Source: Streptomyces sp. 135 (GTDB taxonomy: Bacteria > Actinomycetota > Actinomycetes > Streptomycetales > Streptomycetaceae). From it: DNA of 64,000 nt. Below, one piece after another: positions 58,529 to 64,000 of this stretch; the stretch's first letter is position 1; each line of letters begins with the position of its first letter. The stretch lies in the NCBI RefSeq assembly GCF_020026305.1, contig NZ_CP075691.1, positions 7,068,001 through 7,132,000 of the forward strand. The letters run 5' to 3'. The translations under genes and the position numbers were made by a program. The notes under the pieces are model-generated. The model made no database searches and was not told the DNA's origin. It was given only the letters and a program-made list of their open reading frames with translations.

Positions 58529-59194
58529 TCAAAGGGCGAGTGGTTCGTCCGCGAGATAGGGCGGAGCGGGGTCGTACTGGATCTCCCGGCGTACGGCACG
58601 GGCGTGTTCGCGGCCGTGCAGGCGCCCCACGAGCCAGAGTGCGCTGTCGATGCCGGCGGACACTCCCTGACTGGTCAGCAGGTTGCCGTCCACGACGTAG
58701 CGGGCGTCGGACACCACGGTGACGTCGCCTCGCGCCGTCAGCGCCTGCTCGTAGTGCCGGTGGGTGGCGACCCGACGGCCGCGTGCCGGGCCCGCGGCGT
58801 GCAGGAGGAAGGCGCCCGTGCAGACGCCGACGACCCACTCGGCCCGTGCGGCTTGGGCATCGATCCATCCGGTGACGCGGGGGTTGTGGGGTTCGGTCTG
58901 CCGGGCGCCGGACCCTCCGGGCACGAGGAGCACGTCGATCGGAGGGTGGTCGTCCAGGGTGCGGTCCGGCAGTACGCGCATGCCCTTGGCGCAGCGGACG
59001 GGATCGGCGCGTTCTGCGAGGAGCAGGGCGTTGTCGCGCTCTCCACGCAGAGCGGCGGAGGTGGTGAACACTTCCCAGGGGCCGACGAAGTCGAGTTCCT
59101 CGGCGGTGTCGAAGAGGAGGATGCCGTAGCTGGTCACGTGAAAGCCGTTCAATGCGGGGCGCGGTACGGGCGCACGGGCAGTAAAGGTGGGCAC
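58529..59194 (-). CDS. DJ-1/PfpI-family protein
   Basis: 221 residues. SYGILLFDTAEELDFVGPWEVF, VLLVPGGSGARQTEP, nucleophile elbow VVGVCTGAFLLHAAG, and LTSQGVSAGIDSALWLVGRL. The N-terminus is Pro/Arg-rich and not a signal; a later GTG (about 59137) may be the true start. Spacing to the next gene downstream is 41 bp. Likely cytoplasmic. Substrate unknown. Confidence 0.88.
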   Translation of the reverse strand: MPTFTARAPVPRPALNGFHVTSYGILLFDTAEELDFVGPWEVFTTSAALRGERDNALLLAERADPVRCAKGMRVLPDRTLDDHPPIDVLLVPGGSGARQTEPHNPRVTGWIDAQAARAEWVVGVCTGAFLLHAAGPARGRRVATHRHYEQALTARGDVTVVSDARYVVDGNLLTSQGVSAGIDSALWLVGRLHGREHARAVRREIQYDPAPPYLADEPLAL

Positions 59195-59223
59195 GGGCGG
59201 CGTCGTTCGGGTCGTGGCGCCGG

Positions 59224-59853
59224 TCAGGCGGTGTTCACGGTGCCGCGGCGCTCGTATTCGAGGACTTCCTCGGCGAGCAGGGCGGTGTCTGGGCCGAGGA
59301 ACCGCTCGACGAGCCAGATCCCCAGGTCGATGCCCGAGGTGACGCCCCCGCAGGTGACCAGGTCACCGTCATCGACGACCCGGCCCTCCACCACTCGGCC
59401 GCCCTGGGCCCGCAGGTCCTGCTGAGCGATGTGATGGGTGGTGCAGCGGCGGCCGTCCGTCAGGCCGGCGGCGGACAGCAGCATGGTGCCCGAGCACACC
59501 GCCCCCATGACCAGGCCGTCTCGTCGGGCGGCCGCGAGTGCTCTGGGCAGGCGGCCGCGGCGGATCTCCCGCTGGAGTCCGGAGCCTTCGCCGTAGCCTC
59601 CGCCGGGGACGATGATCACGTCGGCGGAGCGCGGCGCCCAGGGGTCCCGGCAGACGATCTCCATGCCGGCGGACGTCGTCACCCGGTGGGCACCGTCCAC
59701 GGTGACGAATGACTGTGCGAGGAGTTTTTCGCCGACAATGCCGAACACCTCGATGTGACCGGCGAAATCCTGCTCCTCCACGCCGTCATAGAGGACGGTG
59801 TGGACACGCAGCGGGCGTGCGGGACGGCGAGAACGTACGGATGGACCAGGCAT
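59224..59853 (-). CDS. DJ-1/PfpI-family protein
   Basis: 209 residues. LRVHTVLYDGVEEQDFAGHIEVFGIV, VIIVPGGGYGEGSG, VMGAVCSGTMLLSAAGLTDGRRCTTHH and VTCGGVTSGIDLGIWLVERFLG. Clearly similar to the Tat-exported paralogue at 57750 (shared GxLPRALAAA, RCTTHH and DDGDLVT blocks), suggesting duplication followed by acquisition or loss of the signal. ATG at 59853 with GGAG upstream. 29 bp before the next PfpI gene. Confidence 0.9.
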   Translation of the reverse strand: MPGPSVRSRRPARPLRVHTVLYDGVEEQDFAGHIEVFGIVGEKLLAQSFVTVDGAHRVTTSAGMEIVCRDPWAPRSADVIIVPGGGYGEGSGLQREIRRGRLPRALAAARRDGLVMGAVCSGTMLLSAAGLTDGRRCTTHHIAQQDLRAQGGRVVEGRVVDDGDLVTCGGVTSGIDLGIWLVERFLGPDTALLAEEVLEYERRGTVNTA

Positions 59854-59997
59854 GAAAGGGACTCCGTGAAGAGGTGGCGTGGTTCCCGGAACGAGCCGGC
59901 GAGAACACGCTCAGTCTTCCGACGGCCGCCCCCCGGCGACACCGGCACGTGTGCCCCTGGTGCGCAAGATACGGCCAGGCCCGGATGCAGGCTGCCG

Positions 59998-60945
59998 TCA
60001 CCGGCGAAAAGCGCCCCTGTACGCCGACGGTGTCGTACCGACGTGCCGGACGAAGTGATGGCGAAGCGTCTCCACAGCCCCGAAGCCCGTGGCTTCCGCG
60101 ATCCGCGCCAACGGGAGGTCGGTCGTCTCCAGTAGCTCCCTGGCACGCTGCACGCGCTGCGCGAGCAGCCAGCGCAGCGGCGTAGTGCCCGTCTGGGCGC
60201 GGAAGTGCCGCGCCAGACTGCGCCTGCTCATCATCGCGTGCGACGCGATATCGGCCACGGAGAGCGGTTCGCCGAGCTTGCCGCGCATCCACTGCAGTGT
60301 TTCGCCGAGATCGGCGGAGTCGGTCCCGGGCGCGCGATACTCGATGAACTGTGCCTGCCCGCCCGTGCGTTGGGGCGGCATGACCAGCATCCGCGCCGCT
60401 TTCGATGCGGCGACGGCGCCGTGATCGCGGCGCACCATGTGCAGGCACAGGTCCAGGCCCGCGGCGATGCCCGCCGACGTGAGTACCCGCCCCTCGTCGA
60501 CGTACAGCACGGACGGGTCGACGTCGATGTCCGGGAAGCGCTCGGCCAGCGCGTCGGCGAACCGCCAGTGGGTCGTCGCTCTGCGTCCGTCCAGAAGCCC
60601 GGCGTGCGCCAGGGCGAATGCCCCGGTGCAGATGGAAGCGATGCGCGCCCCGTTGTTCGCCGCCTCTCGCAGCAGTCGTACCGCACGGCGGTCCGGGGCG
60701 TGCTCGACGGGAATGCCCGGCACGATCACCGTGTCCGCACCGAGCGCGTCGTCCCAGAGATACGACGAGGACACCCGGAAGGGTACCGTGGGGCCTGCCG
60801 TGGCCGCTGTGTCGCGATCGACGCACACGCGGACGTCATAGGCGGGGGTCCCGTCGTGACCGGTGACGAGCGCGAACACCTGGCAGGGTATGGCGAGATC
60901 GAGAGCCGATACGTTCTCGAGCGCGAGAACCGCAACCACATGCAT
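59998..60945 (-). CDS. GlxA-type regulator: DJ-1/PfpI domain plus AraC HTH
   Basis: 315 residues. An N-terminal DJ-1-like domain (AVLALENVSALDLAIPCQVFALV, VIVPGIPVEHAP, ASICTGAFALAHAGLLDGRRATTHW, VLTSAGIAAGLDLCLHMV) joins to an AraC HTH from ~220 (LGEPLSVADIASHAMMSRRSLARHFRAQTGTTPLRWLLAQRVQRARELLETTDLPLARIAEATGFG). The nucleophile Cys is kept (SICTGAF). It is the first gene of the run and probably controls it. Start ATG at 60945. Confidence 0.93.
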   Translation of the reverse strand: MHVVAVLALENVSALDLAIPCQVFALVTGHDGTPAYDVRVCVDRDTAATAGPTVPFRVSSSYLWDDALGADTVIVPGIPVEHAPDRRAVRLLREAANNGARIASICTGAFALAHAGLLDGRRATTHWRFADALAERFPDIDVDPSVLYVDEGRVLTSAGIAAGLDLCLHMVRRDHGAVAASKAARMLVMPPQRTGGQAQFIEYRAPGTDSADLGETLQWMRGKLGEPLSVADIASHAMMSRRSLARHFRAQTGTTPLRWLLAQRVQRARELLETTDLPLARIAEATGFGAVETLRHHFVRHVGTTPSAYRGAFRR

Positions 60946-61278
60946 ATGGCCGAGGTTACGCCGGGGCTGCGTCTTCCCGGCGCGCGGATGCCACGAAGCG
61001 CATCGCGGCTGCGGGCGCCGCCGATGAGGCAGGTCGAGGCTGCCCTACCCCGGGCTCGACGAACGTCGTGGCATGAGTCTGCGGTCCTGAGCGCCCCCAG
61101 CGGACAGGGGAAGGGAGTCTGCCCTTCATCCCGCGCTAATCTTCGCCATGGGACAGCCGCGAGCGAAAAGGTTACCGGCGGCACAGCCAGTGAGGACGGG
61201 CCTGGTGCCCGGTAGGACGGCCGATGCCTGGCCGAGGACCGTGCGGTGCTGCACAGCGGGGGGACGAAGAGGAGAGGC
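60946..61278. other. 333-bp interval without a supported gene
   Basis: Between the GlxA-type regulator and the ankyrin gene. Frames are open on both strands but without coding character. A GGAGAGG ribosome site lies at its right end for the gene at 61279. I see no repeat, dyad or RNA gene. Confidence 0.5.
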
Positions 61279-62505
61279 ATGGGCGTTGAGCCACTCATAG
61301 CGGCCGTGCGGAGCGGGGATGTACGGGCGGTGGAGGCACTGCTGGAGGCGGGTGCCGACCCCTGTGCCGCTGATGCGTACGGCACCTCCGCTTTGTGCCT
61401 GGCTGTGGATGCCTTCGATCTGACGATCGTCGAAGCTCTGCTGGCGTCGTCAAGGTGGGACCCTACTGCTGCCGACGGATGCTCCCCACTGCTGCGGGCG
61501 GTCGACCGCGGCGCCTGCGACATCGCCGAGACCCTCATCCGCCGCGGAGCACCCCTGGGGGCCAGGGACGCTGAAGGACGCGATGCTCTGGCTCTGGCCC
61601 GGTACTGGCACCGGGCAGACGTCGCGGACGAGCTTCGCCGGAGAAGCGAACAGCCTGGACCGGTCCGGCGCGGGACTGTCCGCTCCGCGTCGGGGGCGAG
61701 GTGCGAGGAGCTGTCACTGGCTGGCCTGACGGTCCGTACGGGGCACACCGCGATTCTCACCATGCTGGAGCCGAGGTACGGAATCACTCCGTCCTTCGAG
61801 GAGCTGCTGTCCCGCGCCCTTGCCGAACCGGACGTCGACCACGACGTGTGGTGGGCGACGACGCACGCGCTCCAGCAGCGTCACGACCCCGCTGTCTGGG
61901 ACGCTGCCGCCGCCTTGCGCGACCGAGCGGACCCGTTGGAGCGGTACTTCGCCGCGGAAGTCCTTCGCACAATCAACCTCCTCGACGAGAACGACGACTC
62001 GCCGTTCGACGCTCCGCTGGTCGACATGTTCGTACCCTGGGTCGCGCAGGAGCCGGATCCCCGTGTGGCGGGTGCCCTCACCGCCGGTCTGGCTGACGCC
62101 CTGGACGTCCGTGCCGAGGAGACACTGGCAGCGCTCACTCGTCACAGCGACAGCCGGGCCCGCCAGTGGGCGGTCAGCGGACTGCACCGCGCCGCCGCGG
62201 CGGAGAAACCCGAGGCGCTGGCCGCGCTCACTCGAAGCACTCGGGACGCGTGCGCAGCCGTCCGACAGGCGGCCTGCAGGGCCCTTGCCTCCGCGCCACC
62301 CCATGTTGAGGACGCCTCTGAAACACTCGCCGCATGCCTCGCCGACACGGACGAGAGCGTCCGGGTAGAGGCCGCGGTCCGGCTCGCGCTGCGCGATGAT
62401 TCCCGTGGTGACGCACTGCTGGATGGTCTGGACGCCACGGACAAGGATTCCCCGTACCACTGGCTGCTCTACGACGTTCACCGACACCGCACCTGGGGCC
62501 GCTGA
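61279..62505 (+). CDS. Ankyrin-repeat and HEAT-repeat protein
   Basis: 408 residues. The N-terminal ~120 have about three ankyrin repeats (EPLIAAVRSGDVRAVEALLEAGADP, YGTSALCLAVDAFDLTIVEALL, GCSPLLRAVDRGACDIAETLIRRGAP). From ~165 there are HEAT-like helical pairs (VRAEETLAALTRHSDSRARQWAVSGLHRAA; ACAAVRQAACRALASAP; VRVEAAVRLALRDDSRGDALLDGL). No signal or membrane segment. A scaffolding or protein-binding role is expected. I chose the ATG at 61279 for its GGAGAGG site; the upstream frame lacks one. Confidence 0.87.
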   Translation: MGVEPLIAAVRSGDVRAVEALLEAGADPCAADAYGTSALCLAVDAFDLTIVEALLASSRWDPTAADGCSPLLRAVDRGACDIAETLIRRGAPLGARDAEGRDALALARYWHRADVADELRRRSEQPGPVRRGTVRSASGARCEELSLAGLTVRTGHTAILTMLEPRYGITPSFEELLSRALAEPDVDHDVWWATTHALQQRHDPAVWDAAAALRDRADPLERYFAAEVLRTINLLDENDDSPFDAPLVDMFVPWVAQEPDPRVAGALTAGLADALDVRAEETLAALTRHSDSRARQWAVSGLHRAAAAEKPEALAALTRSTRDACAAVRQAACRALASAPPHVEDASETLAACLADTDESVRVEAAVRLALRDDSRGDALLDGLDATDKDSPYHWLLYDVHRHRTWGR

Positions 62506-62508
62506 GAC

Positions 62509-63807
62509 CGATCTTCACCGGCTGGTTCGGGCTTGCGCAGGTCAGGAAATTCAGACTCGCCGTCGACGTGGTGCGCGGGAAGTACGACGAGAAGGGGTCG
62601 GCCGGTGAGGTCAACCACTTCAAGGCGCTGACCGCCGCCGTCTCGGGCACGGTCGGACTGGGCAACATCGCCGGCGTGGCCGTCGCCGTATCCATCGGCG
62701 GCCCCGGCGCCACCTTCTGGATGATCCTGTGCGGCCTGCTCGGCATGGCCACCAAGTTCGTCGAGGTCACCTTGGGCGTGAACTACCGCGAGGTGCACGC
62801 CGACGGCACCGTCTCCGGCGGCCCTATGCGTCCAGGTCAACCAGTCCTACGCCCAGCTCGTCTCCGTCACCGGCGGCGAGGACGGCCTGATGGGCTCCTC
62901 CGCCGGTGCGCTGTTCTTCGGCATCCTCATCGCCGCGCTCGTCGGGATCGTGCTGCTCGGCGGCATCCGCTCCATCGCCAACGTGACCAGCAGGCTCGTC
63001 CCCGCCATGGCCGGCATCTACATCGTGGCCTGCCTGGTCGTCATCCTGGTCCACGTCTCCGCCCTGCCGGCCGCGATCGGCACGATCATCGAGGGCGCGT
63101 TCAACCCCCAGGGTGTCGCCGGCGGTGTCATCGGCGCGCTGATCATCGGCTTCCAGCGGGCCGCGTTCTCCAACGAGGCCGGCCTCGGCTCCGCCCCGAT
63201 CGCCCACTCCGCGGTCAAGACCAAGCCCCCCGCCACCGTCGCAGGCGTCGCCATCGGCCTGATCCTGCGCACCACCCGCGACAAGGGTGAGAGCGCATCC
63301 CCCGCCGAACGGGCTTCCCACCTGATGCACCCCATCTCCGCGGGGGTCGCGGTTCCCCTGTTCGCGCTGTTCGCCGCCGGCGTCGGCATCTCAGGCGCGG
63401 CCCTGGGGGAGGTGTTCACTCGGCCGGAGCCGCTGGGCGTGGTCCTCGGTCTTGTCATCGGCAAGACCTTCGGCATCTTCGCAGGCACCTACCTCGCTGT
63501 GCGCTTCACCCGGGCCAAGCTGAACCCGGATCTCGCCTGGGCGGACGTCTTGGCACTCGCGGTGTTGGCCGGGATCGGTTTCACTGTCGCCCTTCTCGTC
63601 GGTGAACTGGCCTTCCCCACCCCGGCCGCCATCGAGCACATCAAGGCCGCGGTGTTGGCCGGCTCTCTCATGGCCGCAGCCTTGGCGGGTCTCCTCGTCA
63701 AGCGGCGCCACGGCGTATACCGGCGCCTGCATGACGAGGAGACCCGCGATGACGACCACGACGGTATCCCCGACATCTACCAGCGGGCCGATACAACCGA
63801 GCGCTGA
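62509..63807 (+). pseudogene. Chimera of alanine/glycine symporter pieces and the NhaA C-terminus
   Basis: Starting directly after the ankyrin stop, one frame encodes an AGCS symporter segment (IFTGWFGLAQVRKFR, GEVNHFKALTAAVSGTVGLGNIAGVAVAVSIGGPGATFW) to VSGGPM near 62826. A jump then leads in another frame to VNQSYAQLVSVTGGEDG, IRSIANVTSRLVP and GALIIGFQRAAFSNEAGLGSAPIAHSAVKTK. At about 63225 this passes without a stop into NhaA: GLILRTTRDKGESASPAERASHLMHPISAGVAVPLFALFAAGV to GIGFTVALLVGELAF and the end DDEETRDDDHDG-type tail. The symporter lacks its N-terminus and ~90 middle residues; NhaA lacks its first half. So it is not a functional form of either. Confidence 0.85.
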
Positions 63808-63819
63808 CAGGATCCCCTC

Positions 63820-63933
63820 ATGGCCGCCTCCTTGCTGCCCGTGGCGGTCATCGCCGCCGCTCTGGTCCTCAGAACGTCCTTGCACGAGATCCGGGCCCTG
63901 GCAGCGCTCGCCGGGAGTGGGGCTCCTACCTGA
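63820..63933 (+). CDS. Possible 37-residue membrane peptide
   Basis: An ATG at 63820 opens MAASLLPVAVIAAALVLRTS and ends at 63933. There is one hydrophobic helix. A weak GGA site lies upstream. It may be a real small gene downstream of the chimera or a decayed remnant; low confidence. Confidence 0.3.
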   Translation: MAASLLPVAVIAAALVLRTSLHEIRALAALAGSGAPT

Positions 63934-63992
63934 TCGGTCGACACGGCCCGGGTGCCTGAGCCGGCGAAAGGCGACGGAAGCCGGGAGGCGCC

Positions 63993-64000
63993 ATGACCAG
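63993..64000 (+). CDS. Start of a further gene, cut by the window edge
   Basis: GGGAGG at 63983-63988 followed by an ATG at 63993 that reads on into the window end (Met-Thr-...). Too short to identify. Confidence 0.5.

Noticed and set aside
59998..60945. GlxA-type protein as a catalytic PfpI enzyme
   Set aside because: The AraC HTH at the C-terminus shows it is a regulator, although the Cys is retained.
1..64000. tRNA, rRNA or CRISPR loci
   Set aside because: I scanned for tRNA-like T-loop (GGTTCGAATCC-type) sequences, rRNA motifs and regular direct repeats with spacers and found none that held up.

Overview
This window is high-GC actinobacterial DNA, most likely from a Streptomyces chromosome arm. 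The evidence is strong G/C third-position bias, many GTG and TTG starts, GTGA/ATGA-coupled operons, a secreted RNase of the RNase Sa type, and a c-di-AMP (ydaO-type) leader in front of a LysM/transglycosylase gene. The left 32 kb looks like orderly, conserved Streptomyces gene content. The right part, from about 41 kb and especially 48.9-56.3 kb, is accessory DNA full of broken genes and insertion-sequence scraps.

Layout: 1-6 kb holds a MocR-type regulator (cut by the window edge), a universal stress protein, a NarL-type two-component pair and a divergent FtsX/MacB-type ABC exporter. 6.5-10.2 kb is an allantoin-degradation unit: an IclR regulator (allR) divergent from allB-alc, with three inverted repeats between them. 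10.3-15.3 kb is a 1486-residue RHS/YD polymorphic toxin with an overlapping candidate immunity gene. 15.3-21.1 kb holds an SDR, a RibD_C reductase, an EamA transporter, an RNase Sa homologue, a second two-component pair and a PaaI thioesterase. 21.2-28.1 kb is a sugar or polyol cassette: Gfo/Idh dehydrogenase, GntR/UTRA regulator, lipoprotein-permease-ATPase ABC importer, ROK kinase and a membrane-anchored protein. 28.1-33.4 kb holds an OCD/mu-crystallin protein, a flavin reductase with divergent ArsR-type regulator, a TmrB-like P-loop protein, a secreted AOC-barrel-like protein and a CtaG/DUF2243 pair.

34-41 kb holds an ABC-F protein preceded by a 14-codon leader ORF and an intrinsic terminator (an attenuator), a TetR/oxidoreductase pair around a perfect operator, a PAP2 phosphatase, a GlsB-type membrane protein, the riboswitch-controlled cell-wall gene and a P5CR-like reductase. 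41.5-48.9 kb is a probable aromatic-ring catabolic operon (FAH, cyclase/formamidase, FAD monooxygenase, ACMSD-type amidohydrolase, VOC extradiol dioxygenase, second FAH) with a divergent LysR regulator. A decayed metallo-beta-lactamase-fold gene sits inside the operon and an NRPS condensation-domain scrap sits beyond its end.

48.9-56.3 kb is a gene graveyard. It holds remnants of LacI, an AMP ligase, an HNH nuclease, DUF4383 and five or so transposase families, with a few intact islands: an I36-type secreted protein, a hypothetical gene, and an SDR/MerR pair. 57.7-60.9 kb is an operon-like run of four DJ-1/PfpI-superfamily proteins (GlxA-type AraC regulator plus three PfpI paralogues, one with a Tat signal). 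The right edge has an ankyrin/HEAT protein and a chimeric fragment in which pieces of an alanine/glycine symporter run in frame into the C-terminal half of NhaA. All functions are assigned by reading motifs; no database search was done.
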